Source: Hydrogenophilales bacterium (lineage in GTDB: Bacteria > Pseudomonadota > Gammaproteobacteria > Burkholderiales > Thiobacteraceae). Taken from it: DNA of 64,000 nucleotides. A model generated the notes under the pieces. The model was not told the DNA's origin. It saw only the letters and a program-made list of their open reading frames with translations, and did not search any database. This document shows, piece after piece, positions 17,594 through 25,986 of the stretch; within the stretch, counting starts at the first letter, position 1, and every line of letters starts with the position of its first letter. A program made the translations under genes and the position numbers. Location: positions 1-64,000 of the forward strand of contig JACRIU010000052.1 in NCBI GenBank assembly GCA_016235775.1. Direction: 5' to 3'.

Positions 17594-18850
17594 ATTTCAG
17601 TCTATCAGCCAATCAACATCCCCCACGGCGAAGCGATTCGTTACCTTCGGGAGCGCGGATACCTGCAGTCGCGCCGGACAAGTGAGGGATGGAGAGACAC
17701 ATTTGATCTGGAACATGATGATTTTGATCCGAGAGTTGTTCGCGCGTATGAGCTCCGGGGTACTCAGACCATTGAGCAAGTCGAAGCCACCACACGGCAA
17801 ATCGAGGAAACGAGAGCGCGTCTGGCAGAAGTTGAGCGACAGCTTCGTCTGCAAAGACAATCCCGACGCCTGGGTGCCCGCGGGACGGATCGAACAGTGC
17901 ACCCTCCAGTGACTCCCGCCGACCGTCTCGTCAACGACCGATTTGGTGGTTCTCCTGTATCACCTCGAAACGCCACCGATGAATTATCGCCTGACACTCT
18001 GCAACGCGAACGGCGAGCGCTCTTGCGCCAGTTGCGAGAGCTTGAAGGCGGCAGGGAGCACCGGCGTCAGGTACAAGAAGCGGAGACGTTCCGCGCGATC
18101 CGGCAAGATCCGAATCCGCCACCTGGAACTGGCGTTCATCAGATCGACATCACTCAGGGCGTACGGGTTAATTGGATGCATCCCGATTTAATCCCGATTT
18201 TCCGCAACCGTCCTCTTGCCGAATTGCAGCGATTTCGAGGGCGAGGATCCAGCAGAACTACTGTGGTTGCAGGCCGTGTTGATCAGATCCTCGACCCGGT
18301 TTTCGCTTACGCGGTCGTCCAGTTTGTCCTCCGAATCAAACGTTCCCCATTCAATATCTCTGCGCTCTACTCCGCCGGATTCCTGAGACATCCAAAGTCG
18401 CTCCGCGATCCGCATCCCGGCGGACAGGCGCTTGATTTAACCGGATATCACGTCGGGCCATTATTCACATCCGGCACCCATGTCCACGTGATCCACTTGC
18501 GTAGCGGCCGGCCGGCGGGCGATAGAACTTCAGATAATCGAGAAAACCTCCGCGGCAGCCCATCGGATTGGTTCAACATCACGGACCGCATCGGTTCCAT
18601 CACCTATCGAGATTTCATGCGGCAAATCGCAAATGTTTTCCCTGAATACTTCGGCTCAGTCACTGGGCCCGGGGAGAACGCCGAACATATGAACCACTTT
18701 CATCTCCAACTGCGCGGCTATCATGGGCCACCGAATGAACAACGGAATTGGCCCGCCACACCGGAGAACCCGTATCCCTATCTCTCTCCGCCCACACAAC
18801 AACATCCGCGCGGCGGTCCCCGTTCGCCAGTCCATTCGCGTGTGCGATGA
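17594..18850 (+). CDS. Putative M15/extensin-like zinc peptidase with coiled-coil N-terminus; start codon non-canonical or disrupted
   Basis: HPGGQALDLTGY and EYFGSVTGPGENAEHMNHFHLQL resemble metal-binding motifs of the extensin-C/M15 peptidase group; frame open from 17591, first ATG/GTG/TTG only at 17897, yet AGGAGGTGA lies at 17582-17590. Confidence 0.7.
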   Translation: MSVYQPINIPHGEAIRYLRERGYLQSRRTSEGWRDTFDLEHDDFDPRVVRAYELRGTQTIEQVEATTRQIEETRARLAEVERQLRLQRQSRRLGARGTDRTVHPPVTPADRLVNDRFGGSPVSPRNATDELSPDTLQRERRALLRQLRELEGGREHRRQVQEAETFRAIRQDPNPPPGTGVHQIDITQGVRVNWMHPDLIPIFRNRPLAELQRFRGRGSSRTTVVAGRVDQILDPVFAYAVVQFVLRIKRSPFNISALYSAGFLRHPKSLRDPHPGGQALDLTGYHVGPLFTSGTHVHVIHLRSGRPAGDRTSDNRENLRGSPSDWFNITDRIGSITYRDFMRQIANVFPEYFGSVTGPGENAEHMNHFHLQLRGYHGPPNEQRNWPATPENPYPYLSPPTQQHPRGGPRSPVHSRVR

Positions 18851-19357
18851 ATCCGAATTTTGTTCGTTTATCTCAGAAACGGCCCACAAGGTAAGTAAGA
18901 TACGAAGAAGAGAAGTTTAAAGGGGACACGTTTAATTGCCTGGGGCTGGTCCACATTCTTTGCTAGTTTTGCCATCAAAACCGAATGGCAGCTAACCGTA
19001 GACTTCGGGACGGTCAACCACCACAGCTCGACCGTCAGTTCCTGGCACTGAGCTGTCGTACGCAGACCAAACCGGACTGACTCTTACCGCTGCAGAGCAG
19101 ACCATCGCGCCCGGCAAAACTTAGCTATTCCCTCAAATGGAAGTTCAATCACGATCTATCAGATCACGTCTTTACTACATCACCTCAATACCACAATCCA
19201 CTGACGTGATAGCGTGGCCGCTGTTCGATGCGCTGGCGATGCCATTGCAGCGGATTCATTCGGCAGGTCTCGATCCTGAATTATTATTAGTCTGGTAGCG
19301 GAGCAAAAATCTTTGTCTAACCTATACTTCAATTTAAGAATAATAGGAGAATTTAAA

Positions 19358-19534
19358 ATGATAAGGAATCCACGCATCCGGCGCGCCAGTGCAATTATCC
19401 TGATCGTGCTCGGGGCAATGCTGATGTTTCTCGCGCCGGAAGTCTGGCAGGGCGCGCTGTTGCTTGCCTTGGGTGTGGTGCTGGAGTTGGCCGGCATCGC
19501 GCTGGAGCACAAGGCCAAAAAGACTTTTTATTGA
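19358..19534 (+). CDS. Small membrane protein
   Basis: 58 aa with two hydrophobic helices; RBS aggaga upstream of ATG at 19358. Confidence 0.6.
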   Translation: MIRNPRIRRASAIILIVLGAMLMFLAPEVWQGALLLALGVVLELAGIALEHKAKKTFY

Positions 19535-19572
19535 TCTTTACATAATTCATGACTTACCACCTTGGTCACGAA

Positions 19573-19674
19573 AATCCCTCCTAGCCTCCCTTTGCCTGCG
19601 GAAGGGTCGCTGCGTAGCAGCGGGGCACCCACCGGCGTACTCCTTGCGGGTAAAAAGGGGGGTAGGGGGGATTT
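19573..19674. repeat. AATCCCTCC/CCCCTTT-type palindromic intergenic repeat, copy 1
   Basis: aaatccctcctagcctccctttg ... aaaaaggggggtaggggggattt. Confidence 0.6.
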
Positions 19675-19857
19675 GAAGCGCGTCAATTTATGTAAAGCCC
19701 AATAAGCTCCGCACATTCTTTTACCAAGATCAGGCACATCGGTTTATCCGCAACTCGATCGAATTCGCCGGGATCAACCAAGCGCGATAGTTTTCTTTTG
19801 CGCCTTCGCGCCTATACTTACGAAGAGAACGACATCTAATTTACGGACATAGCAATC

Positions 19858-22356
19858 TTGAGCCCAACTCCAACGAAAAAGAAAGCCGCGCCACGCCGCC
19901 GGCCGAGTCAGAAGCCAAGCCAGAAAAAAGTTAGCCTCTATAAGACCGGCTTGGGGCCGTTGCCGGTAGCTGACTTGTATACCCGTTGTGATCTATCCAG
20001 TTTGGCGTTTGCCACGACCGATGAATTGCCCGATCTGCCCGGCATGCTCGGCCAAGCGCGTGCGGTGGATGCGGTGGAGTTTGGTCTCTCCATCCAGCGC
20101 GAAGGCTATAACTTGTTCGTCATGGGGCCGCCTGGCATGGGCAAACGCTCGCTGGTGATGAATTTGCTGGAAGCAGAAGCGGCGCGCGGTCCGATCCCGA
20201 GTGATTGGGTCTATGTGCATAATTTCGAGCAGCCGCATAAGCCGAACGCAATCAAGTTTCCACCGGGCAAGGCGCTTGAGTTTAAAGACGATATGCGGCA
20301 CTTGATCGATGATTTGCTCGCCGCGATCCCCGCCGTTTTTGCCAGCGATGACTATCATGCTCAGATCGAGAAGATCGATAACGAATTCAGCGAGCGCGAA
20401 GAAAAAGCGTTTAATCTGCTGGCCGACGAGGCGCAGCAATCAGAGATCGTGTTGCTGCGCACCCCGAGCGGATTTACCCTGGCGCCGGCCAAAAAAGGCG
20501 AACCGGTCACGCCGGAAGAATTTGAAAAGCTGCCGGATGAGGAAAAGACGCGCATCACGCAAGTGCTCGAAACATTGCAGGAGCAATTGGAGAAACTGAT
20601 TCGCCAAGCGCCGCAATGGCGCCGCGAGAAACGCAATCGGGTTCGCGCCTTGAATCGCGAATTTTCCATGATTGCGGTAGAGCATCTGATCAACGAACTC
20701 AAAGAGAAGTACCAAGCGCTTCCCGAAACGATCGCTTATCTGGAGGCGGTGCAAGCGGACCTGATCGAAAACGCAGATGATTTCCGCAAGCCGCAAGATG
20801 GGCAAACTCTATTGGAGTCGCCACTGGGTACCCCGTTTCGCCGCTATCGGGTGAACGTGCTGGTGGATCACAGCACCACCCAAGGCGCACCGGTGATTGT
20901 GCCTGATCATCCCAATTACCCGAATTTGGTCGGGCGCATCGAACATATGGAGCATTTGGGCGCGCTGGTGACGGATTTTTCCTTGATCAAACACGGTGCG
21001 CTGCATCAAGCCACGGGCGGCTATTTGGTGCTGGATGCGCACAAGCTGCTGACCCAGCCATTTGCGTGGGATGGCCTCAAGCGCGCCATGCGCGCGCATC
21101 AAACGCGCATCGATTCGCTGGGGCAGATGCTGTCATTGGTGAGCACGGTTTCGCTGGAGCCGGAACCGATCCCGCTCGATGTGAAGGTGGTTCTGCTCGG
21201 CGAGCGCCTTTTGTATTACCTGTTGTACGAATACGATCCGGAATTTCGTGAGCTATTCAAAGTCGCCGCGGATTTTGAGGAGGAGATGCCACGTTCGAAT
21301 GAAAACGCACAATTGTATGCGCAGGTGATCGCCACCCTGGCGCGCAAGGAGAGCCTGCTGCCCTTCCAGCGCGAAGCGTGCGGCCGGCTGATCGAGCAGG
21401 CAGCGCGCGAGACGGGGGATGCCGAGCGGCTTTCCGCGCACATGCAAGATTTGCAAGACTTGATGCGCGAGGCGGATTACCTGGCGCGTCGAGATGCGCA
21501 GAGCGCCGTGCCAGCCGCCGCAGTGCAAGCCGCCATCGATGCGCGCCAACGCCGTGCCGAGCGGCTGCGCTTGCTCATGCAAGAGGATATCTTGCGCGAA
21601 ATCAAGCGCATCGACACTACCGGCAGCAAAGTCGGCCAAGTGAATGGGCTGTCGGTGATTGAAATCGGCGACACCGCTTTTGCCCATCCGACGCGCCTCA
21701 CCGCTACCGTGCGTCTGGGCGAGGGCGAGGTGATCGATATCGAGCGCGAGATAGAGCTGGGCGGTGCGATTCATTCGAAGGGGGTGCTGACGCTGTCCTC
21801 GTTTCTCGCCACGCGCTATGCGAGCAATTTGCCGCTATCGTTGTCGGCGAGCCTGGCGTTCGAACAAACCTATGGCATGGTCGAAGGCGATTCCGCCTCC
21901 ATGGCCGAGTTGTGCGCGCTGCTTTCCGCCATTGCCGATGTGCCGATTATTCAGTCGCGTGCGATTACCGGATCGGTGGATCAGTTTGGCCGGATGCAAG
22001 CGATTGGCGGGGTGAATGAAAAGATCGAAGGCTTTTTTGATATTTGTCAGGCGCGCGGCCTGAACGGCGAACAAGGCGTGCTGATCCCGCGCGATAACCG
22101 CAAGCATTTAATGCTGCGCGCGGATGTGGTGGCGGCCTGCGCCGAAGGCAAGTTTCATATTTGGGCGGTAAGCGATGTCGATGAAGCCATCGAGCTGCTC
22201 ACCGGGCTGCCCGCCGGTGAGCCGGACGAGGAGGGTGCGGTGCCGGAGGGCAGCATGAATTATCTGGTGGCGTCGCGCTTGCTGGAGCTGTCTGCCTTGC
22301 GCCAGATGTATCGCGGCAAACCCGCGCCGCCGCGCCGCCCGAAAAAGAGAAAATGA
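19858..22356 (+). CDS. Lon-like ATP-dependent protease (AAA family, LonB-type)
   Basis: Walker A-like MGPPGMGKRSLV; Lon proteolytic motif VEGDSASMAEL and GGVNEKIEGFF; TTG start. Confidence 0.9.
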   Translation: MSPTPTKKKAAPRRRPSQKPSQKKVSLYKTGLGPLPVADLYTRCDLSSLAFATTDELPDLPGMLGQARAVDAVEFGLSIQREGYNLFVMGPPGMGKRSLVMNLLEAEAARGPIPSDWVYVHNFEQPHKPNAIKFPPGKALEFKDDMRHLIDDLLAAIPAVFASDDYHAQIEKIDNEFSEREEKAFNLLADEAQQSEIVLLRTPSGFTLAPAKKGEPVTPEEFEKLPDEEKTRITQVLETLQEQLEKLIRQAPQWRREKRNRVRALNREFSMIAVEHLINELKEKYQALPETIAYLEAVQADLIENADDFRKPQDGQTLLESPLGTPFRRYRVNVLVDHSTTQGAPVIVPDHPNYPNLVGRIEHMEHLGALVTDFSLIKHGALHQATGGYLVLDAHKLLTQPFAWDGLKRAMRAHQTRIDSLGQMLSLVSTVSLEPEPIPLDVKVVLLGERLLYYLLYEYDPEFRELFKVAADFEEEMPRSNENAQLYAQVIATLARKESLLPFQREACGRLIEQAARETGDAERLSAHMQDLQDLMREADYLARRDAQSAVPAAAVQAAIDARQRRAERLRLLMQEDILREIKRIDTTGSKVGQVNGLSVIEIGDTAFAHPTRLTATVRLGEGEVIDIEREIELGGAIHSKGVLTLSSFLATRYASNLPLSLSASLAFEQTYGMVEGDSASMAELCALLSAIADVPIIQSRAITGSVDQFGRMQAIGGVNEKIEGFFDICQARGLNGEQGVLIPRDNRKHLMLRADVVAACAEGKFHIWAVSDVDEAIELLTGLPAGEPDEEGAVPEGSMNYLVASRLLELSALRQMYRGKPAPPRRPKKRK

Positions 22357-22433
22357 CGCAGATTTTTTAATAGCACTTGCAAAGCGATGGCATTGGTGGA
22401 AAATAAATACTCAGTTTATGAAAGGGACGCAGC

Positions 22434-22715
22434 ATGACTCAGATCATTCCCGAAACGCAGCCGGACTTCGATAAAACCCGCATTATCGAGCGACCAGACG
22501 GGTTCTATTGGATGAACCAGGAGACCGAAGCACAATACGGTCCCTTCACCTCCCTAATGGATGCTGTGCAGGACATGGAATACAACGCCACGACCGCAAT
22601 GGAAGTGGGCGAAACGCTGCACGAAGTCGAGGAAGAAATCGGCATCAACGACTGGATCGACCCCGATACCGGCGAGCCGGCGGAAGAAACCGTCACGCAT
22701 ATTGAAGATCATTGA
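22434..22715 (+). CDS. Conserved hypothetical protein (93 aa)
   Basis: Complete ORF after an agggacgc-like RBS; acidic soluble protein. Confidence 0.65.
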   Translation: MTQIIPETQPDFDKTRIIERPDGFYWMNQETEAQYGPFTSLMDAVQDMEYNATTAMEVGETLHEVEEEIGINDWIDPDTGEPAEETVTHIEDH

Positions 22716-22731
22716 GCGCCTGTTTAAAAGC

Positions 22732-22800
22732 CCGTCATTCCGGCGGAGCGTGGTTGTAGAGCCGCTAAAGCGGCAACACCAACGCTCCGCCGGAATGACG
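22732..22800. repeat. Palindromic intergenic repeat, copy 2 of the 9207..9290 family
   Basis: CGTCATTCCGGCGGAGCGT ... ACGCTCCGCCGGAATGACG perfect inverted arms. Confidence 0.8.
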
Positions 22801-22934
22801 ACAAGGTGAGGTGTTAGAGTGCGCCATATCGTCAAGGAACTGCTTTTCGAACCCGCCCTTCATTTCAATTCCTTCTAAACATGACGTCTCAAGTATCGCC
22901 GCATGCAAAAAGCTAAGCGCAACAGGGAATGACG

Positions 22935-23031
22935 GTTCCCTCCTTTGCAAAAGGAGGGACAGGGAGGATTTGAAAGAGGTGGATATTAGCTGCGTCACGA
23001 CAAATCCCCCTTGTTCCCCCTTTTCCAAAGG
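22935..23031. repeat. CCCCTTT-type palindromic intergenic repeat, copy 2
   Basis: ggttccctcctttgcaaaaggagggacagggaggattt ... aaatcccccttgttcccccttttccaaaggggga. Confidence 0.6.
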
Positions 23032-23116
23032 GGGAGACCTGCTGCACCTCCAAGTGCGCCGATAAGTCGTCTGACTCTGTGCATGCGGCGTTACTTTTGT
23101 CATTACGTATAAAACA

Positions 23117-23650
23117 CTACAAAGCCGCACTCACCCGCTTAGCTTGCGGCCCTTCGCTCGCGGCTTCTTCCAGGTAGCTTACCGGCATGCCGGATTCAAG
23201 CTGCTGGAAAGCGGGATGCACTACATTCTCCGCGCTAAAATAAAGCTCGCGCCCGTCCGGGGCCTCGATGAAGCCATAGCCCTCTTCCGGAAACAGGCTT
23301 AGCACCCGGCCGTGATTTTCCATCTCATGCGCTTTGATTTCGCCGCGCTGACGCCGCGCATAATCTTCCAGTTGCCGTTTCGCTACATCAAAGGCATCGC
23401 GCAACGCCACATAGACATCCACATGATGGTCGCGGTTGATGACGATTTCGCTTCCCGGAACGGTCAGGTCGATGCGCACCGTGAATTCTTTCCCTTTGTG
23501 TTTATGTTTGGCGGGCATCTCCACCACCACGCGGCAAGCCATGATGTGCGGATAGAAAAGATCGAGTTTTTCCGCCTTTTCGCGGATGGCCGCTTCCAAA
23601 GCGTCTGATTGGGGGATGTCACGCACGGTGATCTGCAAAGGCAATTTCAT
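23117..23650 (-). CDS. HPF/RaiA-type ribosome-associated protein fused to a cold-shock-like domain
   Basis: N-terminal LQITVRDIPQSDALEAAIREKAEKLDLFYPHI (HPF-like), C-terminal HGRVLSLFPEEGYGFIEAPDGRELYFSAENV (CSD-like). Confidence 0.88.
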   Translation of the reverse strand: MKLPLQITVRDIPQSDALEAAIREKAEKLDLFYPHIMACRVVVEMPAKHKHKGKEFTVRIDLTVPGSEIVINRDHHVDVYVALRDAFDVAKRQLEDYARRQRGEIKAHEMENHGRVLSLFPEEGYGFIEAPDGRELYFSAENVVHPAFQQLESGMPVSYLEEAASEGPQAKRVSAAL

Positions 23651-23965
23651 GATTTTGACTCCATGACTGATGTGAAGCGTAGGGAAAATGGTTTTGAGAA
23701 ATGGCTGCTTAACAATTTAAATATAGATAATTTTTCCTGATTAGCCACGAAGTTCAGCAAGTTGTAGCCCACCGTGTTGTTTTCCCTCTATCCATCACAC
23801 CCATCAGGACCGCGGGCCCGTGTAGCGCCGGCTTCCAGCCGGCATGCAAGCAGGATGCTTGCGCTAGTGTGCCCGGCTTAGTCCTCCCACCAGGGGAGGG
23901 AGCTGCGGAACTTTGTGGCTAATCAAGTAATTATTTTAAAAAAGGCGGACAGAAAAGACGGGAAG

Positions 23966-24820
23966 CTAAATCTCAAACCCCGTTACACCGCATTTCCGGC
24001 CCGCCAGGCGGCAGCCATGGGTGAGGGTTTCCGCCAGCGGAAGGCCACGCACCAAGCCGTCGATAATGCCGGCATTGAGCGTGTCGCCGGCGCCGACAGT
24101 GTCGATGACCTGGGGCGGCGGAAAAGCGGGGCTTTGATACAGCACGCCGTTACGATCCAGGGCAAATGCGCCCTGTTCGCCCCAACCCAGGAACAGATCG
24201 GCATTGGGCGCTTCGCTCCGCAGTGCCTGTAAGAAAGCGATGGGGTCGTCGAAGCCGCGCTGCTGGGCGAGCGCGCGTGAGAGGAGCAACACGCTGGGCA
24301 AGCTCAGCACCGCTTCCAGCTTAGTGCGCGGTTTCTCTGCTTCGAGGGAAATCTTGAGATCGGGGCGTTTGGCGCGTGCGTGCAGCAACATCTTTTCCAG
24401 CTCGGGGATATTGCGCCCCTCGAAGTGCAGCCAGTCGAACGGCGCGAGATCGATGCGTTGAAAATCGGCGTAGCCGAATTCGGCTAAATCGCGATAGTGA
24501 ACGATGGTGCGCGCGCCCGAGGGCGAAAGCAGGATGGAGGAGGTGGGCGGCCGGCCGGGGCGGGTGACGCAGTGGGCAGTCGATACGCCAAAGCGCGCCA
24601 AGTCGTCGCGGATGATTTGGCTCTCGGGTGCTTCGGCGATCACCCCCGCCTAGTCGCATTGGTGCCCCAGTTGCGCCAGCACCACCAAGCTGTTGCTCGC
24701 GTTGCCGCCACGCGCGACGCGCAAGGTTTGAGCGCGCATTTCTTCATTTTCTTGCGGGTAGTGGTCGACTTCGAACACCCAATCCAGGGTGGCGATGCCC
24801 ACACCGAGAATGCGCGCCAT
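23966..24820 (-). pseudogene. PfkB-family carbohydrate kinase interrupted by one in-frame TAG
   Basis: MARILGVGIATLDWVFEVD...GGNASNSLVVLAQLGHQCD-*-AGVIAEAPESQIIRDD...DTVGAGDTLNAGIIDGL; TAG at 24652..24650 with both halves in the same frame. Confidence 0.85.
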
Positions 24821-25914
24821 TAGTCTGTCGATCTCGTGGACTGCAAACGTGCCAGCAGATATTCGGAAGCTTGCTCGATGCCGGTGGGCACTATCGGAGC
24901 GGATCGTGCACTGCAAGCCAGATCCCAGATCGCTTCGCCAAAATTGCCATGCTCGAATTGCTCGCGGCTGATGCCGACTGCGCGCTTGTGTTGGTGCAGC
25001 CATTCCACCAGACAGGGTTCTTCCGGCCAATCCGGGCGCTCCACATACAGCAACGGCGTGCCGGCGGTGGCCGCTTCGACAAACGTGCCATAACCGGATT
25101 TGGTCATCACACAATCGCAAGAGGCGATGAGATCGCTGAAATCCATGTCGATGCCCTCCAGCGCAATGACATCCATGCGTTGCAGCCCGGCGCTCTGCGG
25201 TGCGACCCACAGCAGATCGGGGTGATGCGGCCAAGTCATCTGTGACAAGCGCAAATGCATGCCGCCCATTGCCACCAGCACTAGGCGGGCATTCACGTGC
25301 AAACCCAATGCGCGGTGCAATTCCGCACGCCGGCTCTGGCCCTGGCGCGCAATGGGGCCGATCGGAATGAGGTTGTTAAGACCCGGCATATCCATGCCGG
25401 GCGTGATGCGCAAAAACGCCTCGGCGCTACGGTAGGCGGCCAACATCTGCTCGCGCATCAGCCCCGCATCGGGCGCTTCCGCGCAGTAGGGATAAAAAAT
25501 CTCCGCCCAGTTGAGCGAGCACAAAGCGGTGGCGGGGATATGGGCGCGTTCGGCGGCGGCCAAGGCGAGATAGGAAATATTCGCCAGCAGCCAATCGGGC
25601 TGATGCTGCGCGAGCAACTGCGCATAGTCGTTCACCTGCGCGTCCCAATCAGCATGGAAAGTGCGATAGCGTTCCAGGCTTGCCGCCCGATCTACATCCA
25701 GCGCGCTTTTCATGCTGAGCCCGAAATCGCTGGCGCTGGGGATATGTTCAAATTCACCCTCAATGCGCAGCGCCAAACGCTCGCGTGGCAAGCCGCTGCG
25801 AATGGTGAGTCGAAGATCGGGCAGCCCGGCGCGCAGCGCATTTAACACCGGCGCGGTTTGCGCCAGATGCCCGAAGCCGTGCGAGGAAATGTCGGCGAAA
25901 AGATGAGGTGGCAA
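24820..25914 (-). CDS. Glycosyltransferase-like protein (MurG/UGT-like fold)
   Basis: DISSHGFGHLAQTAPVLNALR N-terminus and CDCVMTKSGYGTFVEAATAGTPLLYVER nucleotide-sugar motif; stop overlaps the start of the kinase (TAATG). Confidence 0.8.
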   Translation of the reverse strand: MPPHLFADISSHGFGHLAQTAPVLNALRAGLPDLRLTIRSGLPRERLALRIEGEFEHIPSASDFGLSMKSALDVDRAASLERYRTFHADWDAQVNDYAQLLAQHQPDWLLANISYLALAAAERAHIPATALCSLNWAEIFYPYCAEAPDAGLMREQMLAAYRSAEAFLRITPGMDMPGLNNLIPIGPIARQGQSRRAELHRALGLHVNARLVLVAMGGMHLRLSQMTWPHHPDLLWVAPQSAGLQRMDVIALEGIDMDFSDLIASCDCVMTKSGYGTFVEAATAGTPLLYVERPDWPEEPCLVEWLHQHKRAVGISREQFEHGNFGEAIWDLACSARSAPIVPTGIEQASEYLLARLQSTRSTD

Positions 25915-25986
25915 AATAAAAGTGTCTTAAGCAGGGCAGCGAAAAAATTTAGCCATTCTACAGTGCGATGTAGAGTTGAGGATTTG

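Noticed and set aside
23966-24820. General amber recoding (e.g. pyrrolysine-like) to explain the TAG interruptions
   Set aside because: TAG serves as an ordinary terminal stop for other genes in the window, and the interrupted positions look like simple point mutations.
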